In this document: positions 18,073 to 27,126 of the stretch, piece after piece
Layout of the letters: each line of letters starts with the position of its first letter
Position numbering within the stretch: position 1 is the stretch's first letter
From: Paenibacillus tepidiphilus
Lineage (GTDB): Bacteria > Bacillota > Bacilli > Paenibacillales > Paenibacillaceae
Reading direction: 5' to 3'
Length of the DNA: 64,000 bases
Assembly (NCBI RefSeq): GCF_008635795.1
Contig: NZ_VWRQ01000006.1
Location: 248,001-312,000, forward strand
Program-made: the position numbers and the translations under genes
The notes under the pieces: model-generated
Databases searched by the model: none
Told to the model about the DNA's origin: nothing
Seen by the model: the letters and a program-made list of their open reading frames with translations, nothing else

Positions 18073-18826
18073 AGGCGCCCCCCGCTCTGCCCGTAATCTG
18101 CTCCCGGTAGGAGCCGGTATGACCGGCCGGCGGCAGGAAGCCTGTCTCCCGGCGTGCGAAGGAATCGACGATACGGCCTTCCTCCATAACAGAGACATGG
18201 CTGCAGATGCTGCGCACCACATCCATCTCATGGGTAACAATGATTACCGTTACACCCAGTTCGCTGTTGATGTGCTGCAGCACGCCGAGAATATCCGCCG
18301 TCGTTACCGGGTCAAGCGCCGAGGTCGGCTCGTCGCACAGCAGCAGCTTCGGGCCGTTCGCCAGCGCCCGGGCAATCGCCACGCGCTGCCGCTGGCCGCC
18401 GCTTAGCCGGGCCGGGTACTGCCCGGCCTTCTCCTCCAGGCCGACAAAGCTCAGGCATTCCTGCACCCGCTCCTTCCGCTGCTTGCGCGGATAACCCGCC
18501 AGCTCCAGCGGAATGGCGACATTGCGGCTCACCGTAGCATTGCTGACGAGATTGAACTGCTGGAAGATCATGCCCATCTTCTGGCGCTCCTTACGCAGCT
18601 CCTGCTCCGGAAGCTCCGTCAACGTTCTGCCTTCCAGTAGTACTTGTCCTTCGTCGGGCCGCTCCAGCAGATTCATCAGCCGCAGCAGCGTCGATTTGCC
18701 GGCGCCGCTGGCGCCGATAATCCCATGGATGGAGCCCGCTTCCACCGACAGCGATACTCCCTGAACCGCCCGGTAGCTGCCTTCCCGCAGCGCAAAGCTC
18801 TTGCTTACCCCATGAAGTGTTAGCAT
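18065..18826 (-). CDS. metN: Methionine ABC ATPase MetN
   Basis: A 253-residue ATPase with Walker A GASGAGKST, signature LSGGQRQR, Walker B LLLCDEPTSALDP and H-loop VTHEMDVV. It is shorter than the ~340-residue MetN proteins carrying a C-terminal ACT-like regulatory (NIL) domain; that domain is absent here, so feedback inhibition by methionine may be missing. GGAGGTGGGG precedes the ATG. It is first in the operon. Confidence 0.88.
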   Translation of the reverse strand: MLTLHGVSKSFALREGSYRAVQGVSLSVEAGSIHGIIGASGAGKSTLLRLMNLLERPDEGQVLLEGRTLTELPEQELRKERQKMGMIFQQFNLVSNATVSRNVAIPLELAGYPRKQRKERVQECLSFVGLEEKAGQYPARLSGGQRQRVAIARALANGPKLLLCDEPTSALDPVTTADILGVLQHINSELGVTVIIVTHEMDVVRSICSHVSVMEEGRIVDSFARRETGFLPPAGHTGSYREQITGRAGGAYV

Positions 18827-19109
18827 GTTGAAGCCCCACCTCCAAACCGCCTTGTGAAATACCCTCTTTCGTTCCCCCGAACAGTGTACTACTAATATTT
18901 AAAAACTGTTTTATCAAAAATCTCTTTAAATAATAAGGTATAAACGGCGCTGTGTCATCACTTTTCTGAAAAATAATATATCAGACCTATGCCAGCCCGT
19001 TTCCTTATTAAGGATGCGCGGCCGGAGCGGAATTATCCGCAGCGTTCCAAAAACAATGGGGCTGCGTTACGAAAGAGCTTTGCGCGGCCCTCTCCTGCAC
19101 AGCACAAAC
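18827..19109. other. metN upstream region
   Basis: About 280 bp with no gene. On the minus strand TTGATA (18912-18917) followed 17 bases later by TAGTAG is a weak promoter candidate. I looked for an S-box (SAM) or T-box leader, usual for Firmicute met operons, and saw neither. Confidence 0.4.
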
Positions 19110-19144
19110 AAGCCCCGCCGCCAAGAGAATTGGCGCGGGGCTTC
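19110..19144 (-). terminator. Terminator of the xylan-utilisation operon
   Basis: On the minus strand AAGCCCCGCGCCAA pairs with TTGGCGGCGGGGCTT around a 5-base loop and is followed by GTTTGTGC. It lies just past the stop of the NIF3-family gene and probably ends the whole aldouronate operon. Confidence 0.8.
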
Positions 19145-19168
19145 CGCGTAGCTGTAGATTTATCGTGC

Positions 19169-19963
19169 TTAATATATCCGGAACACCGGCTTATCGGCAA
19201 TAAAATAAACGGGTATATCCGGGAATTTCTCCCGCAAAGAATCGGCCAGATAGCGCATGCCCGGCACCTCGCTTTCGGCATGGCCCAGCATCAGCAGCGA
19301 CTTCGCATGGCCCTGCTGTACCGCGTCCTTGATATATTCCGGCGTTTCCCACTCCGGGCCTTCGCCGGCGATTAGCAGGTCCAGCCGCTCCCGGGTATAG
19401 AGCGGAACCGCCAGGCCCGCCCCGCCTCTATAGCCTACAGTGACTCCCACCCTCTGGCAGGGCTGGGATGCATCCCCGGCGGCCCTGACGCAGGAAATGC
19501 CGAGCCTCTCCTTAAGATAGGCTGCGGTATCTACCAGGCTCATCTCCGGAATACTCAGGACCGCGGCAGTATCGGTCTGGTGTTCCACATACTTCTCCCA
19601 ACTCAGCTCCCGCAGCAGCCCGGTCATGATGCCGTCGGGCTGTACCCGGTGCCAATAATCATGGCAGCGGTAGATTGCAATACCGCTCTCTTCAATCAGC
19701 CGCAGCTTCTGTTCGTACACCGGGTCATCCTGCAGGAATCCACGGTTATCCTGGTGACTGTAGAACAGCCCTTCGTGCACAATCAGCAGATTGGCGCCGA
19801 GTGCGGCCGCCTGCTCAATCACATGCTGGCTGCCGCTGAACGCGCAAGCTACGGCTAGGACTCTGGCACCGGGATCACCGAACAACAGCTCATCCACGGT
19901 CTGCGGCAGACCTGCCGCTAAGGCTCGCATTCCGCTCAGCAGCTCGGATATAGTGACCTGCAT
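19169..19963 (-). CDS. NIF3/DUF34-family metal-binding protein
   Basis: A 264-residue NIF3-like protein: LAVACAFSGSQHVIEQAAALGANLLIVHEG contains the family's HEG metal site, and ITGL.. / LMLGHAESEVPGMRYLADSL supplies the C-terminal H..E pair. The ATG at 19963 follows GGAGGGAGGCGG. Family members are sometimes called GTP cyclohydrolase 1 type 2, but most are of unknown activity. It starts 34 bp after the GH67 gene and is probably co-transcribed. A sugar or glycoside role is possible but unproven. Confidence 0.82.
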   Translation of the reverse strand: MQVTISELLSGMRALAAGLPQTVDELLFGDPGARVLAVACAFSGSQHVIEQAAALGANLLIVHEGLFYSHQDNRGFLQDDPVYEQKLRLIEESGIAIYRCHDYWHRVQPDGIMTGLLRELSWEKYVEHQTDTAAVLSIPEMSLVDTAAYLKERLGISCVRAAGDASQPCQRVGVTVGYRGGAGLAVPLYTRERLDLLIAGEGPEWETPEYIKDAVQQGHAKSLLMLGHAESEVPGMRYLADSLREKFPDIPVYFIADKPVFRIY

Positions 19964-19997
19964 TGCTTCCGCCTCCCTCCTGTGCTCATAGACAGCT

Positions 19998-22181
19998 TCA
20001 ATATATCGTTCTGCCGGCCTGGTCAGTAATACCACTGATGCGGAAGAAATAGGTGTTGATCCGGTCGCGCCACTCCTTGGCATGCTCAGCCTGTTCCTGC
20101 AGGCGGGCCAGGACCTGGGCGTACAGCCCTTCCTCCATCTCCCCGGCCAGCTGCTGCCATCTCGCCACTAATTCAGCCGCCTGCTCCGCCCCCTCAAAAT
20201 GCGTATCGTAAATATGCTGGATGACAGTCTTGCCGGATTTCAGCACATACGTGTACGGCACATGGTGGAAGAAGAGCAGCAATTCATCCGGACAGGAGTC
20301 CGGCGACTCATAGAGTTCGGCTACCGGTGAATAATACTGCCCGCTGTAGCCGGTTCCGCTCTTCACTGTCCGGTCTACCCCGATGCCATGATGATCGGCA
20401 TAATGATAAGTGCCCCACTGCGAATATTCGTAGCCGTCCACATTAGGTCCGTAATGATGCTCGGGATTGACCATCCAGCCTACGCCCAGCGGCGCCGTAT
20501 AATTCTCGTAAATTCTCCAGGAGTCAAGCAGCATCCCTCTGATGACTTTTACCTGCCGCTCATCGCCGCCAAAGGTTAGCGCGATCCACTCTTCAGCGAT
20601 TTCTTCTGCACCCAGCTCCGGATTCCAGGCCAGCCGCCCGTATCCGTAGAGGTTGGCCTGCGCCAGCAGATGTCCCGTCCAGTTGGCGTCATTGCCGACA
20701 TTGACCACGGCAGCAATCCCGTTATGCTGGCGGCCGTGAAGTGTCCCGGCGATAATTCGCTTCACGGGTGCGTCGTCCGGCGCCGCGCAGGTATTGAAAT
20801 CGAGCACTTCCTTCCACTGGGGAACCAGATAACACAGATGACGCTGCTGTCCGGTATACTCCTGGGTAATCTGGAACTCCAGTACCTGGCCGGTATCTTC
20901 CATGGCCCCGAACAACGGGGATACCGGCTCTCTGACCTGAAAATCCATCGGCCCGTTCTTGATCTGCAGCACGACATTGTCATGAAAGCAACCGTCCAGC
21001 GGCTTGAAATGGTCGTAAGCCGCCCGTGCCCGGTCTGTCTTGCGGTCGCGCCAATCCTGCTTGCAGTTATAGACGAAGCAGCGCCAGATCACAAGCCCGC
21101 CGTAAGGCGCCAGCGCTTCGGCCAGCATATTCGCCCCGTCGGCATGATTGCGCCCGTAAGTAAATGGTCCCGGACGGTTCTCCGAATCAGCCTTGACGAC
21201 AAAACCGCCAAAATCGGGAATGAACCGGTAGATCTCTTCGGCTTTCCGCTTCCACCACTCCTGTACCTGCGGGTCAAGCGGGTCGGCGGTCGTAAGGGCG
21301 CCGATCTCCAGCGTGCTGGCATAGTTGACGCTCAGGAATAGGCGGATGCCGTACGCCCGGAAGACCGCTGCCATCTCTGCTACATCCGGTAAATAGAGTT
21401 CCGTTATAAAGAGCGTCTCCAGCCGGTGGACATTGACATTGTTGATGGAGATACCGTTAATGCCAACCGAGGCGAGCAGCCGGGCGTAATCCCGCAACCG
21501 CTCTGTGTCGTGCAGAAAGCGGTTGTCGTCGTAAAAAAACGAACGGCCCGCGTACCCCCGTTCAATACTCCCGTCGAAATTATCCCAATGGTTGACCATC
21601 CGCAGCCGGTTCGACGGCTGTTCCAGTACATCCAGCTCTGCGGGCGGCTGCCCGGCAGCCATCAGCCGCAGCAGATGGAACACGCCATGCAGCACACCGG
21701 CCGGCCGGGCTGCGCCGACGGCTATGCAATCTTCGGCTTCGCTGTAGCGGATGGCGAAGCCTTCCTCGCCGAGCTGCTCGGCGGTGTATGCACCGGGCTG
21801 CCCGGCGGCATTCGTGCCGTTGGGTCCGGCGGTGCCCACGCCGGGCTGTCCAGCGGCGTCCGCACCGGTACGTCCGGCGGTGTCCACGCCGAACACCCGC
21901 CGGAGCAGCGGCGGTCCGCCCGGGATCGTACCGATGACGATGCACGGCCCCTCTCCGGCTGCGCTGGCTGCGCCGGTCTGCGGCGTCATGCCGGTCAGCG
22001 CAGTGATCGCCCGTACCAGCTCCGCCGCCGCCGTTTGGATCAGCGGATGCTCCTCGCTGGAGACCACGGCTGTGCACCAGCTCGCATATTGCCCGCCCCG
22101 TCCGCTTTCCGGGCGGCGGTATCCGAGCCAGGCCTTATACCCGCTGTCAGCCGATTCTCTGTACCCGGCCGTTTCATTCAT
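19998..22181 (-). CDS. aguA: Alpha-glucuronidase, glycoside hydrolase family 67
   Basis: A 727-residue GH67 enzyme, which removes 4-O-methylglucuronic acid from the non-reducing end of aldouronates. The family block [20 protein letters not shown] and the C-terminal domain ([21 protein letters not shown]) are clear. It has no signal peptide, so it is intracellular. The ATG at 22181 follows GGAGGAACAGG. Residues 100-139 hold five tandem 8-residue AGxxGxxx-type units, not expected in the N-terminal domain (see repeat). Next to GH10 and GH43 genes and the LplAB-YtcP transporter. Confidence 0.93.
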   Translation of the reverse strand: MNETAGYRESADSGYKAWLGYRRPESGRGGQYASWCTAVVSSEEHPLIQTAAAELVRAITALTGMTPQTGAASAAGEGPCIVIGTIPGGPPLLRRVFGVDTAGRTGADAAGQPGVGTAGPNGTNAAGQPGAYTAEQLGEEGFAIRYSEAEDCIAVGAARPAGVLHGVFHLLRLMAAGQPPAELDVLEQPSNRLRMVNHWDNFDGSIERGYAGRSFFYDDNRFLHDTERLRDYARLLASVGINGISINNVNVHRLETLFITELYLPDVAEMAAVFRAYGIRLFLSVNYASTLEIGALTTADPLDPQVQEWWKRKAEEIYRFIPDFGGFVVKADSENRPGPFTYGRNHADGANMLAEALAPYGGLVIWRCFVYNCKQDWRDRKTDRARAAYDHFKPLDGCFHDNVVLQIKNGPMDFQVREPVSPLFGAMEDTGQVLEFQITQEYTGQQRHLCYLVPQWKEVLDFNTCAAPDDAPVKRIIAGTLHGRQHNGIAAVVNVGNDANWTGHLLAQANLYGYGRLAWNPELGAEEIAEEWIALTFGGDERQVKVIRGMLLDSWRIYENYTAPLGVGWMVNPEHHYGPNVDGYEYSQWGTYHYADHHGIGVDRTVKSGTGYSGQYYSPVAELYESPDSCPDELLLFFHHVPYTYVLKSGKTVIQHIYDTHFEGAEQAAELVARWQQLAGEMEEGLYAQVLARLQEQAEHAKEWRDRINTYFFRISGITDQAGRTIY
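21765..21884 (-). repeat. In-frame 24-bp (8-codon) tandem repeat inside aguA
   Basis: Five successive 8-residue units (pattern xxAGxxGx: [40 protein letters not shown]) lie between the N-terminal segment ending VFG and the conserved EGFAIRY strand. The reading frame stays open. The unit is Gly/Ala/Pro-rich and loop-like. Confidence 0.8.
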
Positions 22182-22269
22182 AACCTGTTCCTCCTTGCAG
22201 TTGAAGCTCAAAGTTTCTGTAGCTTTGCTTGCCTTCATCTCATAGGGTATTCCTGCCCCTCAGCTCCCC

Positions 22270-23277
22270 TTATTCCTGGAGCAGCCGATCAAAGGCCGCC
22301 TTGGGCCGGTGCTGCTCGTCGAACAGAAACGGCCAGTTCTTCCGGCCGTGTACCGGAAAATGGTCCAGCCAGGTGTAATCATCGGCGGCGCCCCAGAAGG
22401 TTACGGCCGAGATGACGTCTTTGTATTCCCGCAGCAGCTTGAAGACTGCTGCGTACCGCTCTGCCTGCAGCTCCAGCAGCTCCGCCGGCGGCTCCTTCAG
22501 GTCGGTGCGCCGGTCGTCGAACCGGAACAGAGACATATCCAGCTCTGTGAGCTGGAGCGTCAGCCCCAGCGAGGCATATTTCTCAATTGCTGTGCGAATC
22601 TCGTCCAGTGAAGGATCATACAGATTCCAGTGCGCCTGCAGCCCTACACCGTGCACAGGTACTCCCTGATCCAGGAGAGATTTCAATAAGGTATAGATTT
22701 TGTCCCGCTTCAGCGGATTTGACTCATTGTAGTCATTGTAGAACAGCAGCGCCCCGGGATCGGCTTCATGGGCGAATTCAAAGGCCTTGGCAATGAAACC
22801 GTCTCCCGCAATGTCCAGCCATTTCGAACGGCGCAGCAGCGCTTCGCCTTCGTCAGCTACGGCTTCATTGACGACATCCCAGGCATATATATCATTCTTG
22901 TAGCGCCCCACTACCGTATTGATATGGGATTTCAAGCGGTCCAGCAGCACCTCTTTGCTCACAGAAGCACCATGTCCGTCCTGAAACAGCCAGTCAGAGG
23001 TCTGATTATGCCATACGAGGGTATGTCCGCGCATCGCCAGCTTATGCTTCCGGGCAAAGCTCACCAGCTCGTCGGCCGCCCCGAAGCGGTACACCTCCTC
23101 CAGCGGATGCAGGCTCTCAAATTTCATTTCATTCTCGGCGGTAATGCTGTTGAAGTGATGTCTCAGCAGTTGCTCTTGGGTCTTCATTGTCCGCGGATTG
23201 ACCGCAGCGCCAATATGGAAATCCCCGGCGAACAGGGCCTTAAGCGCCGGTTCTCCGAAGCTGTCTGGTTCTCTCAA
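22270..23277 (-). CDS. xynA: Intracellular endo-1,4-beta-xylanase, glycoside hydrolase family 10
   Basis: A 335-residue GH10 catalytic domain with no signal peptide or carbohydrate-binding module, the form that trims imported xylo-oligosaccharides. Acid/base E138 is in YAWDVVNEA and nucleophile E245 in LQLTELDMS. ITAENEMKFE and TLVWHNQ are the other family blocks. The start is a TTG at 23277 with GGAGG 8 bases before it; the frame extends upstream to 23412 without a ribosome-binding site and with an implausible Cys/Arg-rich sequence. It lies between the GH43 and GH67 genes. Confidence 0.92.
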   Translation of the reverse strand: MREPDSFGEPALKALFAGDFHIGAAVNPRTMKTQEQLLRHHFNSITAENEMKFESLHPLEEVYRFGAADELVSFARKHKLAMRGHTLVWHNQTSDWLFQDGHGASVSKEVLLDRLKSHINTVVGRYKNDIYAWDVVNEAVADEGEALLRRSKWLDIAGDGFIAKAFEFAHEADPGALLFYNDYNESNPLKRDKIYTLLKSLLDQGVPVHGVGLQAHWNLYDPSLDEIRTAIEKYASLGLTLQLTELDMSLFRFDDRRTDLKEPPAELLELQAERYAAVFKLLREYKDVISAVTFWGAADDYTWLDHFPVHGRKNWPFLFDEQHRPKAAFDRLLQE

Positions 23278-23448
23278 GTTGTAGACCTCCTGTATATAAT
23301 CGCTGTGCAAGCTAGCCTTGGACGGACACCGCCGGCATGAGTGCTGGCTGCAGTGACGCCTCGGGGCCAGTGCCTGTTCATTGTCCGTATACTCCAATCT
23401 CTGGGCCCTCACGGCTCATCATCTTACGTGTCCGCCCTCGCATTATTG

Positions 23449-25059
23449 CTAGCTCCCCCGGTACTCCATCCAGTGGAAATATGCCGGATGGCGGGCCGGT
23501 TGCCCGTTTCCTGTTGCATATAATCCGAATATAACTCCGGTAAAAGCATTGCCATCCGCCGCCTGCGGCGAGAGATCATACGCTGCGGCGCAGGCCAGCT
23601 CTGTCCAAGCCTGGCCGTCCGGCGAATACAGCAGCCTGTATTCGTCAGCCGTGGCGGCCATCCGCAGATAGACCGGGCCGCCGGTGAACGGAGCCTGCGC
23701 GGCCAGACGGGTGCCGCCTCGTGCAGTCAAATACGCCGCAATGACATCCCTTCCATCCAGCCGGGTCAATACGATCTCATAGTGCTGACGCTCGTTCATG
23801 CGGATGCACAGTCCGGCGGCTTCTCCTTCCCGCGCCGGCTCCCACTCCAGCATCGTGCTGCACTCGGCGGTGAAGTGCTGCTGTCTTCGGCCGACAAAGG
23901 CCACCTGTACAGCGGGATCGTTCAGGCTGCCCGGCTGTCCATGCAGCGTAAGCCAGCCCGGACGTCCAGTCAGCGACCAGCTGCCTTCCGCCGGGTTGCG
24001 CAGGAATGTCAGCTCCGGCGGAAGGGTCTGATCCGTGAATTCTACCCGTTCCGCGGCTGTGGCATATGCAGTTACAGCATATTCCGTAGCTTCCATCTCC
24101 GCCCTGCTTCCTGCTGCTCCGGTTACCGCTGTAGCGCGCCCGGTAGCCGCCCGGCCCGGCACCTTCATCTCCAGCGCCACCGTGCCTTCATTGTTGTCGA
24201 TCAGCGGCCAGCCATCCTCGGTCCAGGTAACCGGGGCCAGAAAGGTTTCTCTGCCCAGAACGCTGAACCCGTGTCCGCCCAGCCGTACACCCAGAAATAC
24301 CGCCCACCAGCTATCGTCCGGGCCGGTGACCAGATCGGCATGGCCCAGGTACTGAATCGGATGCTCATTCAGCCGGTTATGGGTCAGAACCGGATACGGC
24401 AAACGCTCAAACGGGCCGTACGGAGACGGGCTGCGCCCGATAATCTCGCGGTGCTCCTTGGCAGTACCTCCGGAAGCCGTCATGATGTAGTACAGGCCGC
24501 CGATCTTATAGAGATGCGGCCCTTCAACCCACGGCCCGCCGTCTCCGCTCCAGATGACAACAGGCTCGGTCAAGGCCGCGCCTGTCTGGATATTGATCTC
24601 ATACTGAATAATATGGGACTCCAGATCGGCCCCCTGCTGGACCGTGACATAGACCCTTCCGTCATCGTCGAACATCAGGGAGGGATCAATGCCGCCATAA
24701 GGAACGGTAATCGGGTCAGACCAAGGTCCGGCCGGGTCGGCCGCCGTCACATAGAAGTTGCCGATTCCCCGCACATCCGTCGTGATCATGTAGAAGACAC
24801 CGTCATGATAGCGGAGCGTGGGGGCATAAATGCCGTCCGAGCTGCCTGCTTCACGCAGATCAAGCTGGCTCAGCCGGTCCAGCACATGACCGATCGGTTC
24901 CCAATGGATGAGATCGCGGCTGTGAAAGATCGGCACTCCGGGGTAATATTCAAACGAGCTGCAGACCAGATAATAATCATCCCCGGCCCGAGCGATGCTC
25001 GGGTCGGGGTAGAAGCCCGGAATGACCGGGTTGCTATATTCCAGAACTGAATTCTCCAT
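23449..25059 (-). CDS. xynB: Beta-xylosidase/arabinofuranosidase, glycoside hydrolase family 43
   Basis: A 536-residue GH43 enzyme: a five-bladed propeller at about 8-310 with base D19 in GFYPDPS, and a C-terminal beta-sandwich (about 330-530) typical of GH43 subfamilies with xylosidase activity. It has no signal peptide. It completes degradation of the xylo-oligomers released by GH67 and GH10. GGAAGGAACG precedes the ATG. The gene is about 40 bp after ytcP. Arabinofuranosidase activity cannot be excluded. Confidence 0.9.
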   Translation of the reverse strand: MENSVLEYSNPVIPGFYPDPSIARAGDDYYLVCSSFEYYPGVPIFHSRDLIHWEPIGHVLDRLSQLDLREAGSSDGIYAPTLRYHDGVFYMITTDVRGIGNFYVTAADPAGPWSDPITVPYGGIDPSLMFDDDGRVYVTVQQGADLESHIIQYEINIQTGAALTEPVVIWSGDGGPWVEGPHLYKIGGLYYIMTASGGTAKEHREIIGRSPSPYGPFERLPYPVLTHNRLNEHPIQYLGHADLVTGPDDSWWAVFLGVRLGGHGFSVLGRETFLAPVTWTEDGWPLIDNNEGTVALEMKVPGRAATGRATAVTGAAGSRAEMEATEYAVTAYATAAERVEFTDQTLPPELTFLRNPAEGSWSLTGRPGWLTLHGQPGSLNDPAVQVAFVGRRQQHFTAECSTMLEWEPAREGEAAGLCIRMNERQHYEIVLTRLDGRDVIAAYLTARGGTRLAAQAPFTGGPVYLRMAATADEYRLLYSPDGQAWTELACAAAYDLSPQAADGNAFTGVIFGLYATGNGQPARHPAYFHWMEYRGS

Positions 25060-25098
25060 TGAAACGTTCCTTCCATCTCTGAAATCACATCGGGGGGA

Positions 25099-26058
25099 CT
25101 ATTCCTTTACGCTGCCGACGTTGAGGCCGACCACGAAATACTTCTGCAGGAACGGATACACCACCAGAATCGGAACAGACGCCACTACCGTAATTGCTGC
25201 ACGGATCGAGATTGGTGTAACCATATCCCGCGCCGACTCTGCAGTCATACCGGATCCGTGCGCCACGCTCGGATTGGCGTTGGAATTCATCGTTGAAGAG
25301 ATCAGCTTCATCAGCTCGTATTGCAGCGTACTCAAATGCTGTCTGGACGAGGTATAGATGAAGGCATCGAACCAGGCATTCCAGGCTCCCACGGCAACGA
25401 ACAAGGCGATCGTGGCCAGTACAGGCTTACAGAGCGGGAAGATGACACGCCAGAAAATTTTAAAATCGCCGGCTCCGTCGATCTTGGCCGATTCGATCAA
25501 GGCTTCCGGCAGTGTCAGAATATAGGTCCGGATAACAATCAGATTGAAGGCGCTGATCATCGAGGGAACTACATAGACCCAGAAGGTATTCAGCAGATGC
25601 AGGTCCTTGATCAGGAAATAGTTCGGAATCAGGCCGGCATTGAAGTACATCGTAAGCACGAAGATGACTGTTATCACCTTGCGGAACACATAATCCTTAC
25701 GGCTGAGCGTATAGGCCAGCATCGTGGTCAGAAATATGTTCAGCAGCGTCGAAATGAGGGTACGCGCCACCGAGATGAAGAAAGCGTCGTACACGTAGCC
25801 TGAGGCAAAAATCGCCTTGTAATTCTGTGTCGTCCATTCACGGGGCCATAAATAAATCCCCCCGCGGATCGTATCATTGCCGACATTAAATGAAACGGCG
25901 ATCGTATTCAGGAACGGATATAGAGTCACGATTACCAGACAGATCATGAAGACCGTGTTGAACGTAGTGAACAGGAAAGGTTCAAGCCGTCCGATACCCG
26001 AGTTTTTTCGATACTTGATACCTGCATTGGGTTGCGGGCTAATTTGTCGGTTGTCCAT
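25099..26058 (-). CDS. ytcP: Aldouronate/xylo-oligosaccharide ABC permease, YtcP/LplC type
   Basis: A 319-residue six-helix permease with the EAA loop ALIESAKIDGAGDFKIFWRV and the C-terminal FLQKYFVVGLNVGSVKE, characteristic of CUT1-Lpl permeases. It starts 3 bp after lplB. Partners are LplB and LplA; an ATPase is not encoded here, and such systems commonly share a multitask MsmX-like ATPase encoded elsewhere. Confidence 0.92.
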   Translation of the reverse strand: MDNRQISPQPNAGIKYRKNSGIGRLEPFLFTTFNTVFMICLVIVTLYPFLNTIAVSFNVGNDTIRGGIYLWPREWTTQNYKAIFASGYVYDAFFISVARTLISTLLNIFLTTMLAYTLSRKDYVFRKVITVIFVLTMYFNAGLIPNYFLIKDLHLLNTFWVYVVPSMISAFNLIVIRTYILTLPEALIESAKIDGAGDFKIFWRVIFPLCKPVLATIALFVAVGAWNAWFDAFIYTSSRQHLSTLQYELMKLISSTMNSNANPSVAHGSGMTAESARDMVTPISIRAAITVVASVPILVVYPFLQKYFVVGLNVGSVKE

Positions 26059-26061
26059 AGT

Positions 26062-27030
26062 CTATAACAGCCTCTCTTCCCCTAGCCGCTTCGCCACTCC
26101 GTTGGCCAAAAGCAGCATCGTTATACTGACGACGGTCTTGAAGATACCGCCTGCAGTGGCAAGTGAATAGTTTCCTTGGGCCAGCCCGTATTTAAGCACG
26201 AAGATATCGATGGTCTCCGCCCAGTCCACAACAAGTCCGTTGCCAAGCAGATACTGTACCTCGAAGCCTGCCTCCAGAATGTGGCCGATGGACATAATGA
26301 GCAGAATGACAACCGTCCCCTTAATGCCCGGAAGGGTAACATACTGCATTTTCTTATAGCGGTTGGCTCCGTCGATTTCTGCGGCTTCATACAAAGCAGG
26401 GTCTATGGAAGCGATGGCAGCCAGGTAAATGATCGTGTTCCAGCCAACTTCCTTCCATACATGCGAGGCGCCGACAATGCCCCAGAAATATTTGCCTTCA
26501 CTGAGCCAGAGGATCGGCTCATTGATGATATGCAGCTTCATTAATACAATGTTGACAATCCCGTCGTTGATCGAGAGGGAGGTAGCGACAATGCCTGTAA
26601 CGATAATCCAGGACAGGAAGTGCGGCAGGTAGGAGATCGTCTGTACAACGCGCTTCCAGAGCACCTTGCGGATCTCATTCAGGAGGAGCGCCAGAATAAT
26701 CGCGGTGACAAACCCGAGCACCAGGTTGATAAAGCCCATGGCAACCGTATTGCGGAGCACCCGGATGAAATTATCGTCGGTGAACAAGAAATGGAACTGC
26801 TTGAAGCCTACCCACTCCTGCTCGCCGAAGCTCTTGTTCGGCCGGTAATTCTGAAAGGCCATCGTCCAGCCCCAGACCGGGTAATAGGCAAACAGCATAA
26901 TATAAAGCGTTAAAGGTACAGACATCCAGATCAGCTGCCGCTGATCCTTGATTTGCTTCCAGGTAAAGCGCCGCTCCTTCTTTCTCTTGGGAGGCCGCGC
27001 GACGGGTTGTTGCGTCAAGGTCTCTGCCAT
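26062..27030 (-). CDS. lplB: Aldouronate/xylo-oligosaccharide ABC permease, LplB type
   Basis: A 322-residue permease with a basic cytoplasmic N-terminus and six membrane helices, with the EAA loop ALYEAAEIDGANRYKKMQYV. It is encoded between lplA and ytcP in the transporter order found in Paenibacillus aldouronate-utilisation clusters. Confidence 0.92.
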   Translation of the reverse strand: MAETLTQQPVARPPKRKKERRFTWKQIKDQRQLIWMSVPLTLYIMLFAYYPVWGWTMAFQNYRPNKSFGEQEWVGFKQFHFLFTDDNFIRVLRNTVAMGFINLVLGFVTAIILALLLNEIRKVLWKRVVQTISYLPHFLSWIIVTGIVATSLSINDGIVNIVLMKLHIINEPILWLSEGKYFWGIVGASHVWKEVGWNTIIYLAAIASIDPALYEAAEIDGANRYKKMQYVTLPGIKGTVVILLIMSIGHILEAGFEVQYLLGNGLVVDWAETIDIFVLKYGLAQGNYSLATAGGIFKTVVSITMLLLANGVAKRLGEERLL

Positions 27031-27066
27031 ATATGTTTATCTCCCCACACAATTGATTAATTTGAC

Positions 27067-27101
27067 GAAGGTGGACAGCCGGGGTACGGCTATCCACCTT
27101 C
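27067..27101 (-). other. Intercistronic hairpin between lplA and lplB
   Basis: GAAGGTGGACAGCC and GGCTATCCACCTTC form a 14-bp stem (one G-U pair in RNA) with a 7-base loop. There is no T-run on the minus strand. It is more likely an mRNA-stabilising hairpin that keeps the binding protein more abundant than the permeases than a full terminator. Confidence 0.6.
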
Positions 27102-27126
27102 TGGTATCAAACAAGAGAGCCGTTTC

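Noticed and set aside
18827-19000. S-box or T-box leader upstream of metNIQ
   Set aside because: No SAM-riboswitch core sequence and no T-box AGGGTGGNACCGCG motif were found on the minus strand.
23278-23412. N-terminal extension of the GH10 xylanase
   Set aside because: Cys/Arg-rich sequence without a ribosome-binding site; GGAGG fits the TTG at 23277.
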